Origin: Clostridium sp. KNHs205
Lineage (GTDB): Bacteria; Bacillota; Clostridia; Lachnospirales; Lachnospiraceae
NCBI RefSeq assembly: GCF_000702945.1
Contig: NZ_JNLE01000003.1
Coordinates: 3,581,501-3,645,500 of the forward strand
DNA: 64,000 nucleotides
Direction: 5' to 3'
Shown here: positions 48,242 through 57,025 of the stretch, piece by piece
Layout: each line of letters opens with the position of its first letter
Numbering within the stretch: the stretch's first letter is position 1
Translations under genes and position numbers: made by a program
Notes under the pieces: model-generated
What the model saw: the letters and a program-made list of their open reading frames with translations, nothing else
What the model was told of the DNA's origin: nothing
The model's database searches: none

Positions 48242-49090
48242 ATGGAGAAGATTGCATTAATTACAGATTCTGCCTGTGATATAGACGAGGAGACCATTAA
48301 GAAATACCAGATACATGTCCTTCCTTTTAAGATACTATATAAGGAACGAGAATTTACCGACGGTATCGATATTACACCAGTAGAAGTCTATGTCAATATG
48401 AAGACAGAAATTCCGAAATCCTCCCAGCCATCCATGGAGGACATTGAGAACCTATATAAAAAACTGGAAAAGGAAAATTATACCCATGTTATATCCATCA
48501 ATATTTCCAGCGGTATATCAGGAACAGTAAATGCAGTAGATTTAATAAGTAAAGAATTCAAAAACATCAAGACCTTTATGTACGACACCAAATCCACTTC
48601 TGTAATACAGGGTATTATTCTTAAAAAATGTGGCGAATTAATCAGAGCGGGTAAGGAATTTGATGAAATCGTAAAGCAGATTCCCGACATGAAAAAGAAA
48701 CTGCGCTTGTATTTTGTATTCGGAACCTTGGAATATGCCATAAAAGGCGGGAGAATCGGCAAAATTCCCGGTACAATAGGAGATATCCTGAATATAAAAC
48801 CTATTGTAAGCTTTGATGATGAATTCGGGCAATGTTATACCTGTGAAAAAATAAGGGGAAGAGTGAAATCCATTAACCGGTTAATAGAATTAGGAGAGAA
48901 AATCAGTGATAAGAACAGCTGCGATGCCTATGTCATTCACGGTAATGTAGAGGAAGAAGCCCTTAAGGTATGTGAAAAATTACGTAGGAATCCTCGTATC
49001 AGGAATGTATACCTTATAGGTCAGATAAGTGCTATCGTGGGAGTATATTGCGGCCCCGGTACAGTTGGCGTTTGTTATTCCGAAATCTAA
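48242..49090 (+). CDS. DegV-family (FakB-like) fatty-acid-binding protein
   Basis: The 282-residue protein opens with IALITDSACDIDEE and contains FTDGIDITPVEVY, SSQPSMEDI and a SSGISGT segment, all diagnostic of DegV. It ends GPGTVGVCYSEI. Family members bind a fatty acid and present it to the kinase FakA. No fakA is next to it. A strong AAGGAG site precedes the ATG, and a terminator follows it. Confidence 0.92.
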   Translation: MEKIALITDSACDIDEETIKKYQIHVLPFKILYKEREFTDGIDITPVEVYVNMKTEIPKSSQPSMEDIENLYKKLEKENYTHVISINISSGISGTVNAVDLISKEFKNIKTFMYDTKSTSVIQGIILKKCGELIRAGKEFDEIVKQIPDMKKKLRLYFVFGTLEYAIKGGRIGKIPGTIGDILNIKPIVSFDDEFGQCYTCEKIRGRVKSINRLIELGEKISDKNSCDAYVIHGNVEEEALKVCEKLRRNPRIRNVYLIGQISAIVGVYCGPGTVGVCYSEI

Positions 49091-49111
49091 GATTAGAATA
49101 GATTATTAAAA

Positions 49112-49150
49112 CAGGCACTGGATCCAACAGGATTTTCAGCTGCCTTTTTT
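49112..49150 (+). terminator. Terminator after degV
   Basis: An AGGCA-CTG arm pairs with CAG-c-TGCCT (one bulge) around a long loop and is followed by six T. Confidence 0.6.
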
Positions 49151-49189
49151 ATATCTGACTGACAATACCCAAAATATGAATATGTTGAT

Positions 49190-49218
49190 TTGACTAATTC
49201 TATAAATAAAGGTACAAT
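49190..49218 (+). promoter_or_regulatory. Promoter of the AEC transporter gene
   Basis: TTGACT (49190-49195), a 17-bp spacer and TACAAT (49213-49218). The predicted start near 49225 rules out initiation at the frame's first ATG (49190) and supports the start at 49262. Confidence 0.6.
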
Positions 49219-49261
49219 AAAAAACATTCAAATAATATTCAGGCAGAAAGAAGCGAATCAG

Positions 49262-50167
49262 ATGCAGCAATTGATTAATCTGCAGTTTACCATGTTCACA
49301 ATGGTAGCTGCTGGTGTTATCTTAAAGAAAAAGGGTATCATTGGAGCTCAGGGGCAGGAAAATATTACAGACTTGGTATTGTATTTAATACTTCCCTGTA
49401 ATATCATTAAATCTTTTATGGTAGAATTCTCGGCAAGCATCCTTGTAACTTTTGCAGGTGTACTTATCATATCGGTACTTATACAGCTTGTCTGCACAAT
49501 GCTTGGTCATTTACTGTACAATAAAATAGAACCCCCAAAGAAGAAATGTCTCCAATACGGTACAATCTGTTCAAATGCTGGTTTTCTGGGAAATCCGGTA
49601 GCAGAAGGAGTATTTGGTACTATGGGGCTGACACTGGCCTCCATCTATCTGATACCCCAGCGGATTGTTATGTGGTCAGCCGGAATATCCGTATTTACCG
49701 AATCACCGGATAAGAAAACATTAGTCAAAAAGGTAATTACCCATCCGTGTATCATCGCCTGTATTCTTGGTATTATGCTAATGATTTCGCAAATCAGCTT
49801 GCCCGTATATCTGGAATCCTCCCTCTTAACCTTAAGCAGCTGTAATACGGCACTCTCAATGATGATCATAGGAATGATTCTGGCAGATATTAATATAAAA
49901 CAAATGTTTGATAAACGAGTATTCCTCTTTACAGTAATCCGGCTTATTGCAATACCGGTTCTTGTGTATATACCCTGTTATTTATTACATATAGATTCAC
50001 TTGTAACAGGCGTTTGTGTGCTTTTGGCTGCAATGCCTGCCGGAGCAACAACCAGTATTCTTGCCTCTAAATACAATGGAGATGCAGCTTTTGCTACTAA
50101 TCTGGTTATTTTCTCAACCTTAGCTTCCTTAATTACTACACCTATTTGGAGCTTTATATTATTATAA
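49262..50167 (+). CDS. AEC-family (auxin efflux carrier-like) transporter
   Basis: I chose the ATG at 49262, which places the first membrane helix at the N-terminus (301 residues). The frame begins earlier at 49190, but those residues are hydrophilic and upstream of the predicted transcript start. About 10 helices are visible, with the family segments CSNAGFLGNPVAEGVFG and AAMPAGATTSILASKY. Family members move malate, malonate, lactate-like acids or other anions. It faces the convergent HxlR gene, 17 bp away. Confidence 0.85.
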   Translation: MQQLINLQFTMFTMVAAGVILKKKGIIGAQGQENITDLVLYLILPCNIIKSFMVEFSASILVTFAGVLIISVLIQLVCTMLGHLLYNKIEPPKKKCLQYGTICSNAGFLGNPVAEGVFGTMGLTLASIYLIPQRIVMWSAGISVFTESPDKKTLVKKVITHPCIIACILGIMLMISQISLPVYLESSLLTLSSCNTALSMMIIGMILADINIKQMFDKRVFLFTVIRLIAIPVLVYIPCYLLHIDSLVTGVCVLLAAMPAGATTSILASKYNGDAAFATNLVIFSTLASLITTPIWSFILL

Positions 50168-50184
50168 GTAATAAAAAAGAGTAT

Positions 50185-50520
50185 TTATTCATTTTCTTCA
50201 TGCTTCTGAAGAACTAAACCCCATTCTTTTATATCTAACAGAGATGGTATAAGCAATTCCCCTTGCTTCGTTAAGTAATATACAACGTGAGGAGGATTTT
50301 CAGAATACTGGACACGTTTTACAATATTATCCTCCTCCAGCTCTCTTAATGCTCTTGTCAACATAATATTAGTTATTCCAACTACTTTTCTTTTTAATTC
50401 ATTATAACGTATACCTTGTTTGGAATTAGCCAGATGCCATAACAGCGGTAGCTTCCATTTACCTCCAATAATATTCAATGCGTATATAATTGGACAATTA
50501 CCTTCATAAATTATGCTCAT
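50185..50520 (-). CDS. HxlR-family transcriptional regulator
   Basis: The 111-residue winged-helix protein contains ALNIIGGKWKLPLLWHL and RYNELKRKVVGITNIMLTRALRELEEDNIVKR, the HxlR signatures, and a conserved N-terminal Cys (NCPI). It is divergent from the SDR gene with 129 bp between starts and probably regulates it in response to electrophiles or redox stress. Confidence 0.92.
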   Translation of the reverse strand: MSIIYEGNCPIIYALNIIGGKWKLPLLWHLANSKQGIRYNELKRKVVGITNIMLTRALRELEEDNIVKRVQYSENPPHVVYYLTKQGELLIPSLLDIKEWGLVLQKHEENE

Positions 50521-50578
50521 ATTATCTCCTCATAACAGGGCACAAAAATGTGCGTACTTACGATTTAGTTATTTTAGT

Positions 50579-50593
50579 TTATAATCATTATAA
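50579..50593. promoter_or_regulatory. Palindrome between the HxlR and SDR genes
   Basis: TTATAAT-C-ATTATAA, with perfect 7-bp arms, is placed centrally in the divergent promoter region. It is a candidate HxlR operator and may also contain the -10 elements. Confidence 0.45.
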
Positions 50594-50649
50594 GCAAGCT
50601 TGTGAAATCTGTAAATTGTTAATTACATGTATTAAAGGAGGCTATACTG

Positions 50650-51366
50650 TTGAAAACTATGGTAATTGTAGGCGCAGGAAGATTACTTGGTATGTCTTTG
50701 GCCCGGCAATTTGGTGGGAATGGCTATCAAGTTATACTAATTGCCCGTAATGAAAGTAAATTGATTGAGATGACTGTGGAGCTACAGAAACATAACATAA
50801 AAGCAGCTTATTATAGTGCTGACATCTACGAAAAAAATCAAATCAGTGAAGTCATTAATGAAATCTATTCTATATATGGTAATATTGATATATTAGAATT
50901 TAGCCCGAGAATAGATCATTATGCCCCATCTCCGGTGCTTAGTTTAACTGCTGAACAAGTTAAAGATACATTTACAGGTAATGTTCTTGGAGCAATTCAT
51001 TGTATTAATGAAGTGTTGCCTGTTATGTTAGAGAAAAAAAGCGGGGCCTTGTTATTTACTTCCGGTCTCTCAGCTGTTTATCCCAACCCTCAAATGGCAG
51101 ATGCAAGTATTGCTAAAGCCGGTCTTAGAAGTTATATCTTAAGTCTTGAGAAGGAATTAGTATTAAAAGGAATATTTGTAGGACATATTATTTTAGGATT
51201 ATTTCTAAAATCAGATACTGGCGGTATAGATGACCCTGATATTCTTGCAAAATATTGGTATGATAAATACACCATGAGCATATATGGGGAAGTAATATAT
51301 CCGCAGAGTGCTACTTCCGAATCAGTTATACGTACCTTAGATTTAAATGATAGAGTACAGTTGTAA
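50650..51366 (+). CDS. SDR-family protein lacking the catalytic tyrosine
   Basis: A TTG start is supported by AAAGGAGG eight bases upstream. The 238-residue Rossmann protein has the cofactor motif VGAGRLLGMSLARQF and a catalytic-type Ser in FTSGLSAVYP. Where SDR enzymes carry YxxxK it reads ADASIAKAGLRSY, so Lys is present but the Tyr position is Ala. A subgroup of SDR-like proteins has this feature. The activity is uncertain. It is divergent from the HxlR regulator. Confidence 0.85.
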   Translation: MKTMVIVGAGRLLGMSLARQFGGNGYQVILIARNESKLIEMTVELQKHNIKAAYYSADIYEKNQISEVINEIYSIYGNIDILEFSPRIDHYAPSPVLSLTAEQVKDTFTGNVLGAIHCINEVLPVMLEKKSGALLFTSGLSAVYPNPQMADASIAKAGLRSYILSLEKELVLKGIFVGHIILGLFLKSDTGGIDDPDILAKYWYDKYTMSIYGEVIYPQSATSESVIRTLDLNDRVQL

Positions 51367-51544
51367 GTTTATAGATTTTAAATTATACTTAGAATAAGTA
51401 ATAATTAATTAGCTTACATCATAATAAGTAAAAAATATTTAAAAGCTATTATTACAGATACAATTCTAAATAAGTATAAAATAAAATCTTTACAAAGTTC
51501 ATCCAAAAGACTTGCTGCTATTAGCGGCAGAACGAGAGGAAATA

Positions 51545-52273
51545 ATGAAACTAATTATAATTCGACATGGAGATCCCGATTATTCGATAGATTCTCTTAC
51601 AAAAAAAGGCTGGATAGAAGCAGAGCTTCTATCAAACAGGATACTGCCAATGGATATTAATGCTTTCTACGTATCACCGTTAGGACGGGCAAAAGATACT
51701 GCTTCCATAACCTTAAATAAGCTAAAGCGAGAGGCAGAAGTCCTTCCCTGGCTAAGAGAATTTCATGCTCCAATACTGGATGTTAACACAGGAGAAGAAA
51801 GAGTTCCCTGGGACTGGCTTCCGGCTGACTGGACAGCAGTTAATGAATTCTATGACAAACAGCTATGGCATACAGCAGAGATTATGAAGAAGGGACATGT
51901 CTATGAAGAAGCAATGCGGGTATATTCAGGACTTGACGAAATTCTTAAGAAACATGGTTATGAGCGTGAAGGCAAAATATACCGGGCAGTAAGAGCGAAT
52001 ACTGATTCAATAGTTCTGTTCTGCCATTTTGGAGTTGAATGTGTAATGTTAGGCCATCTGCTGGGAATCTCACCCATGGTTTTATGGCATGGCTTCTGTG
52101 CTGCACCTACCTCAGTAACTACACTCATCACTGAAGAACGGAGAAAAGGAATAGCTTATTTTAGAATGGGCTCCTTTGGAGATATTTCTCATCTGTATGC
52201 AGGCGGAGAAGAGCCTGCTTTTGCTGCAAGATTCTGTGAAACCTATGATAATATGGATGAACGACATGACTAG
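51545..52273 (+). CDS. Histidine phosphatase-family protein
   Basis: I chose the ATG at 51545 with GAGAGGA upstream, giving 242 residues. The catalytic motif is IIRHGDPDYS (RHG). A second histidine lies in LFCHFGVECVMLGHLLG, and the phosphate-contact segment is YVSPLGRAKDTASITL. It resembles phosphoglycerate mutase-like small-molecule phosphatases. The substrate is unknown. Confidence 0.88.
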   Translation: MKLIIIRHGDPDYSIDSLTKKGWIEAELLSNRILPMDINAFYVSPLGRAKDTASITLNKLKREAEVLPWLREFHAPILDVNTGEERVPWDWLPADWTAVNEFYDKQLWHTAEIMKKGHVYEEAMRVYSGLDEILKKHGYEREGKIYRAVRANTDSIVLFCHFGVECVMLGHLLGISPMVLWHGFCAAPTSVTTLITEERRKGIAYFRMGSFGDISHLYAGGEEPAFAARFCETYDNMDERHD

Positions 52274-52470
52274 GTAACATGGAAATGAGGAAATATAAAT
52301 ACCAAATGCCAGCCAATTTCATTTGTTTATTTACAAGTAATTCTTTTATGTGTCTGTTACATGTAGAAGTAAGCTTTAGACTTGTAACAGGTCTTATAAC
52401 TTAAATGGGCTTTACACTGAAAAGAGTCCCTTATCTCTAACTGAGTAAGTAAAATAATAATCGAAAGGAA

Positions 52471-52523
52471 GCCACATTAATATTTACACTTCATGTGGCA
52501 GTCTCACAGACTGGTATGTGAGA
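52471..52523 (+). other. Two tandem hairpins in the leader of the oxidoreductase gene
   Basis: GCCACAT/ATGTGGC (52471-52499, 15-nt loop) is followed by TCTCACA/TGTGAGA (52502-52523, 8-nt loop). The second ends just before the ribosome site. They may be operators or leader structures. The rest of 52274-52470 shows no gene. Confidence 0.45.
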
Positions 52524-52538
52524 ATTAAAGGTCAAATA

Positions 52539-53546
52539 ATGAAATTAGGAATTGCAGGTTCAGGAATGATAGTGCAGGAATTCCTGTCCATAGCACCATT
52601 TCTGCACAATACAGAAGTGTCCGCCATATGCGGCAGAAAAACCAGCGAAAAGAAGGTTATGGAGCTGGCTGGAGCGAACAACATAGACAATGTGTATTTT
52701 GATTACGAGGAGTTTCTTAATAGCTCAATTGATACGGTATATGTTGCAGTCACCAATAGTCTGCACTATATATATACCTTAAGAGCTTTGGAAGCGGGTA
52801 AAAATGTTATTTTGGAAAAGCCCATAACCACAAATTACAAAGAAGCTCTTGAGCTTGGCAGAATAGCGCGAGAGAAGAAGCTTTTTCTTCTTGAGGCCAT
52901 CACGACCTTATATCTGCCAAACTTTATGAAAATACGAGAAATGTTACCTTCTATAGGTAATGTTAAAATTGTTCAATGTAATTATTCCCAGTACTCAAAA
53001 AGGTATGACAGCTTTAAAGAAGGGGTCATACTGCCGGCATTTGACCCGGCGCAGTCAGGCGGAGCGCTGATGGATATCAATATCTACAATCTTCACTATG
53101 TAACTGCTCTGTTTGGAAGACCTAAAGATATTGCTTATTATCCTAATATTGAAAGGGGGATCGATACCTCCGGAATATTGATTTTAGATTATGATACCTT
53201 TAAATGCACCTGCATCGGTGCTAAAGATTGTAAAGCTCCCATTGCCTATAATATTCAGGGAGATAAGGGATGTATACATCAAAGCTCTCCCGCCAATGTA
53301 TGTGAAGGCTTCGAAGTTCTGCTAAACAATGGGGAAAATACATCAATAAATGAGAATAAGCATACACATCGCATGGTAAATGAATTTCTTACATTTGAAA
53401 AGATGATAGCAGAAAATAAATTACAAGAGAGTTATCAAATACTTGAACACAGCTTGATGGTCAGCGAGTTGTTAACAGAAGCAAGAGAAAAAACAGGAAT
53501 TATATTTCCTTCTGATTTTAATGAAGAACTATTAACGATATATTAA
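52539..53546 (+). CDS. Gfo/Idh/MocA-family oxidoreductase
   Basis: I chose the ATG at 52539, 7 codons inside the open frame, with AAAGG upstream; the GTG at 52518 lies within a hairpin. The 335-residue product has the NAD-binding motif LGIAGSGMIVQEFL and the family EKP motif in NVILEKPITTNYKEAL. The C-terminal domain contains GGALMDINIYNLHY. It probably oxidises or reduces a sugar or cyclitol with NAD(P). No pathway partner is adjacent. Confidence 0.9.
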   Translation: MKLGIAGSGMIVQEFLSIAPFLHNTEVSAICGRKTSEKKVMELAGANNIDNVYFDYEEFLNSSIDTVYVAVTNSLHYIYTLRALEAGKNVILEKPITTNYKEALELGRIAREKKLFLLEAITTLYLPNFMKIREMLPSIGNVKIVQCNYSQYSKRYDSFKEGVILPAFDPAQSGGALMDINIYNLHYVTALFGRPKDIAYYPNIERGIDTSGILILDYDTFKCTCIGAKDCKAPIAYNIQGDKGCIHQSSPANVCEGFEVLLNNGENTSINENKHTHRMVNEFLTFEKMIAENKLQESYQILEHSLMVSELLTEAREKTGIIFPSDFNEELLTIY

Positions 53547-53670
53547 GCAATATAAGCAGCTAAAAAGACAGGCTGGTGATACGTTAAAATCTGTTTCAAT
53601 TACCGATTATCTTAAGATTATCCCAGAAGATGGAAAGACAACAATAGATTTACACTCATGCAAGTTATAA
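53545..53670 (+). other. Open but start-less coding remnant
   Basis: A 42-codon frame with protein-like composition, KQYKQLKRQAGDTLKSVSIT then DYLKIIPEDGKTTIDLHSCK, ends in TAA at 53668. It has no start codon or ribosome site and overlaps the stop of the oxidoreductase. It may be a decayed gene end; no family is recognised. Confidence 0.25.
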
Positions 53671-53743
53671 ATAGTAAATACGAAAAAGAAAAAAATAAAA
53701 GGTAGAAGACAGACTTGATAACTTAAACATGTTTAGTGCCGTA

Positions 53744-53785
53744 AAAAAGGGTATGTACAGAAGCATCGTATGTATCCTTTTTTAT
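53744..53785. terminator. Bidirectional terminator before topB
   Basis: AAAAAAGGGTA-TG-TAC and GTA-TG-TATCCTTTTTT arms flank a short loop; A and T runs on both sides allow termination in either direction. Confidence 0.7.
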
Positions 53786-53923
53786 TTTATTAAGGTTAAT
53801 AACAGTCAGAGAAGACTTATTGGTTATTTTATGTTAAAATATATGGGAATAAAATCAATAGTTATAAAAGGGACTGTTATTAACATAATGGTTCCTATTA
53901 GATAAGACAGATAGGAGTCAGAC

Positions 53924-56098
53924 ATGAAATCATTAGTAATTGCAGAAAAGCCTTCTGTAGGAAGAGATATTGCAAGAGTTTTAAAATGTTCTAAGAATCT
54001 GAATGGTGCTTTAGAGGGTGATAAATATATTGTTACCTGGGGATTGGGACATCTTGTAACCTTGGCAGATCCCGAGGAATACGATGTTAAATACAAGGAA
54101 TGGAGAATGGATCATCTGCCCATGCTGCCCCAGAAATTTGAACTGGTGGTAATGAAACAGACCGGCAAGCAATATCACACGGTAAAGACCCAGCTTCATA
54201 GAAAAGATGTAACTGATATTATTATAGCTACCGATGCAGGACGTGAAGGAGAGCTTGTTGCAAGATGGATTCTTGAAAAAGCTGGCAGCAAAAAGCCGGT
54301 TAAGAGATTATGGATATCCTCCGTTACGGATAAAGCAATCAGAGAAGGATTTGCTCATTTAAAAGACGGAAGAGAATATGAGAACCTCTATCATGCAGCT
54401 GTAGCTAGGGCTGAATCAGACTGGATCGTTGGTATGAATGCAACAAGAGCACTTACCTGCAAATACAATGCCAGCCTTTCCTGCGGCCGTGTTCAGACAC
54501 CTACTCTTGCCATGATAGCAAAAAGAGAAGAGGATATCAGACAGTTTAAGCCTGTTCCCTATTATGGACTGACGGGTAAGGTAAACGGTATGACACTTAC
54601 CTGGAGAGATTCAAAGACTCAAAATAGTACCACAGGTGATAAGAATAGAATAGAGGAACTTTTAAGGAAGCTGGAGGGAAAAGAAGGAGTGGTTACAGAG
54701 GTAAATACAACCCTTAAAAAGTCTTATTCCCCAGGATTATATGATTTGACAGAGCTGCAAAGAGACGCTAACCTGCGCTTTGATTTCTCTGCAAAAGAAA
54801 CCTTAAATATCATGCAGCGTTTATATGAAAATCATAAGGTCTTAACATATCCCCGAACAGATTCCAGATATCTGACAACAGATATAGTAGGAACTTTAAA
54901 GGAAAGACTGGAGTCTGTCAGTACAGGACCTTATAAGAAATTAGCTGCTGTATTAACGAGGAAGCCAATATCGGCTAATTCTTCCTTTGTTGATAATCAG
55001 AAAGTAAACGATCACCATGCAATTATCCCCACGGAGCAGTATGTGAATCTGGAAAATATGAGTTCCGATGAACGAAAGATTTATGATTTGGTAGTTAGAA
55101 GATTTCTGGCGGTATTATATCCTCCTTACGAATATGAAGAAGCCTCAATTAAAGTAAAGATAGAGAATGAAGAATTTACAGCAAAGGGTAAAATTACAAA
55201 AAATCTGGGTTACAAAGAGGTTTATGATAACACATCCGAGGATGACAAAGAAAATGAAAGTTTACCGAAAGTGAATAAAAATGATACCTTAAAAGCTATT
55301 GTGTTTGTTAAGACAGAAGGAAAAACAAAACCCCCAGCACCTTTTAACGAAGCAACACTACTTTCCGCTATGGAGAATCCTGTTCATTTTCTTGAGCAAA
55401 AGGACAAAGAACTTGTTAAAACGCTGGGTGAAACCGGCGGACTTGGAACAGTAGCTACAAGAGCTGATATCATAGAGAAACTGTTTAACTCCTTTTTGAT
55501 GGAGAAAAAGGGGAAAGACATCCTTATAACCTCTAAGGGAAAGCAGCTGCTGGAGCTGGTACCGGAGGATCTAAAGAAACCGGAGCTTACAGCCTCCCTT
55601 GAAATGAAGCTTGCAAAAATTGCAAAAGGAAGCTTAAAGAAACAGGATTTGATGAATGAGATGACAGCATATACAAAAGAAATTGTAGCTGAAATCAAAG
55701 ACGGAGAAGGTAAATTCAGGCATGACAATCTGACGAATAAAAAGTGTCCGGTCTGCGGTAAGAATCTCCTTGCGGTTAACGGAAAGAATAGCAGGATGCT
55801 GGTATGCCAGGACCGTGAATGCGGACATAGAGAGACAATTGCAAGAACCAGTAATGCCAGATGTCCGGTATGTCATAAACGTATGGAACTGGTTGGACAG
55901 GGAGATGCTCAAACTTTTGTATGTGCCTGCGGTCACAAAGAGAAACTGGCTGCTTTTCAGGACCGTCGTAAAAAGGAAGGTGCCGGTGTCAGTAAAAAAG
56001 ATGTGGTAAAATATATGAATCAGGCCAAGAAAGAGGAACAGTTACCTCTTAATACAGCATTTGCAGATGCTTTTGCAAAAATCAAGTTAGATAAATAA
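53924..56098 (+). CDS. topB: DNA topoisomerase III
   Basis: The 724-residue type IA topoisomerase has an N-terminal TOPRIM domain (SLVIAEKPSVGRDIARVL; acidic residues in IIATDAGREGELVARW). The active-site Tyr309 lies in LTYPRTDSRYLT. The C-terminus carries two four-cysteine zinc ribbons (CPVCGKNLL..CQDRECGH and CPVCHKRME..CACGH, about residues 607-672). It relaxes and decatenates single-stranded regions. An AGGAG site precedes the ATG. The length and ending match the chromosomal form, although TopB is also found on mobile elements. Confidence 0.95.
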   Translation: MKSLVIAEKPSVGRDIARVLKCSKNLNGALEGDKYIVTWGLGHLVTLADPEEYDVKYKEWRMDHLPMLPQKFELVVMKQTGKQYHTVKTQLHRKDVTDIIIATDAGREGELVARWILEKAGSKKPVKRLWISSVTDKAIREGFAHLKDGREYENLYHAAVARAESDWIVGMNATRALTCKYNASLSCGRVQTPTLAMIAKREEDIRQFKPVPYYGLTGKVNGMTLTWRDSKTQNSTTGDKNRIEELLRKLEGKEGVVTEVNTTLKKSYSPGLYDLTELQRDANLRFDFSAKETLNIMQRLYENHKVLTYPRTDSRYLTTDIVGTLKERLESVSTGPYKKLAAVLTRKPISANSSFVDNQKVNDHHAIIPTEQYVNLENMSSDERKIYDLVVRRFLAVLYPPYEYEEASIKVKIENEEFTAKGKITKNLGYKEVYDNTSEDDKENESLPKVNKNDTLKAIVFVKTEGKTKPPAPFNEATLLSAMENPVHFLEQKDKELVKTLGETGGLGTVATRADIIEKLFNSFLMEKKGKDILITSKGKQLLELVPEDLKKPELTASLEMKLAKIAKGSLKKQDLMNEMTAYTKEIVAEIKDGEGKFRHDNLTNKKCPVCGKNLLAVNGKNSRMLVCQDRECGHRETIARTSNARCPVCHKRMELVGQGDAQTFVCACGHKEKLAAFQDRRKKEGAGVSKKDVVKYMNQAKKEEQLPLNTAFADAFAKIKLDK

Positions 56099-56289
56099 TT
56101 GCATTATAGTGTTGCATTTTAACACTTAAGTATAATTTAGTTATATTAGTTTCTTACCGATACAGATAGACAAAGAAATGTTATAATCAGTTACTATAAG
56201 CAGAAGCTGAGACGAGATTTCATAATACAGAGGAATAGACATATATATCTGTTAAGTTATTACTCAGCTAAACAAAGTAAGGAGGTATT

Positions 56290-56328
56290 ATGAACAAGAG
56301 TACTACCTGTTTTCATTTCACATACTAA
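56290..56328 (+). CDS. Possible 12-residue leader peptide
   Basis: An ATG behind an excellent AAGGAGG site (eight-base spacing) opens a 12-codon frame, MNKSTTCFHFTY, ending in TAA. It precedes a run of stable hairpins and then the RNHCP gene. The strong site with so short a frame is typical of leader peptides but could be the start of a decayed gene. Confidence 0.35.
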   Translation: MNKSTTCFHFTY

Positions 56329-56338
56329 CGGGGGATGA

Positions 56339-56592
56339 CGCCGAGTTCGGTGAGATTCCAGATACACCTACTGCCGGATGGTGGTTAAGACCGCCATACA
56401 TTGACCGATACAAAAACATAAAGTCGGTAATAGTTCGGATAAAGGGATGAAAGAGGTCCTTTTGAAGCAGGAGGCAGAAGTATTCGTTGTTTCCAGAGAA
56501 TGACGGAGAATAGGTCAATACTTTTATCAAGCCCGAAGAATAAATAGAGAACAAACAGAACCCCGCCTTTTTAATATTTGAAATCAAATATT
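56339..56592 (+). ncRNA. Putative structured leader upstream of the RNHCP gene
   Basis: There are four successive hairpins. CGCCG-AGTT-CGGTG lies at 56339-56352. ATGGTGGT-TAAG-ACCGCCAT (56378-56397) has an 8-bp stem. ACCGA/TCGGT lies at 56404-56428. AATATTTGA-AA-TCAAATATT (56573-56592) abuts the RNHCP ribosome site. This stretch is more G+C-rich than its surroundings. It matches no riboswitch class that I know. It may be a cis-regulatory RNA, or a decayed gene with fortuitous structure. Confidence 0.4.
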
Positions 56593-56605
56593 AGGAGGGT
56601 TCGGT

Positions 56606-56923
56606 GTGAGCAGAAGAACAGAAAATATATCTTTTATATGTATGAATTGCGGCAGAAAGGTTCTGCCCTTATCAAACGGCAGTTACAGGAATCACTGCCC
56701 TCACTGTCTGCATTCCTTGCATGTTGATAATATGCCAGGTGACAGAAGCAGTGATTGCGGTGGGATCATGAAGCCTGTAAAGCTCATCCATAACAGCCAG
56801 AAAGGCTATCAAATACTGCATAAATGCAGCAAATGCGGATTTGAAAAAGCCAATATTATTGCCGAAGATACTGTTATGCCAGATGATTACCGGATAATTT
56901 TAGCACTCAGCAGTAAACACTAA
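56606..56923 (+). CDS. RNHCP-domain zinc-ribbon protein
   Basis: A GTG start is supported by AGGAGGG. The 105-residue protein carries the eponymous motif YRNHCPHCLHSLHVDNMPGD (about residues 27-46). Paired cysteines (FICMNCG, NHCPHC, SDCGG, HKCSKCGF) indicate two zinc sites. The function of the family is not established; a nucleic-acid-binding role is plausible. The upstream structured leader may control it. Confidence 0.88.
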   Translation: MSRRTENISFICMNCGRKVLPLSNGSYRNHCPHCLHSLHVDNMPGDRSSDCGGIMKPVKLIHNSQKGYQILHKCSKCGFEKANIIAEDTVMPDDYRIILALSSKH

Positions 56924-56944
56924 TAAATTAAATGTAGTTAAACG

Positions 56945-57000
56945 AAAAAAGGACGTATTGCAGACCGACTAAAGAGTGTAGGTTGAAATACGTCTTTTAT
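56945..57000. terminator. Terminator shared by convergent genes
   Basis: An AAAAGGACGTATT arm pairs with AATACGTCTTTT (one bulged G), with an A run on the left and T on the right, between the RNHCP gene and the convergent repeat protein. Confidence 0.65.
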
Positions 57001-57025
57001 AATTATTCATCTTACTTCCTGATAT

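Noticed and set aside
56318-56587. Minus-strand 89-codon frame opposite the RNHCP leader
   Set aside because: It has no ribosome site, unusual composition, and strong RNA-like hairpins on the other strand explain the region better.
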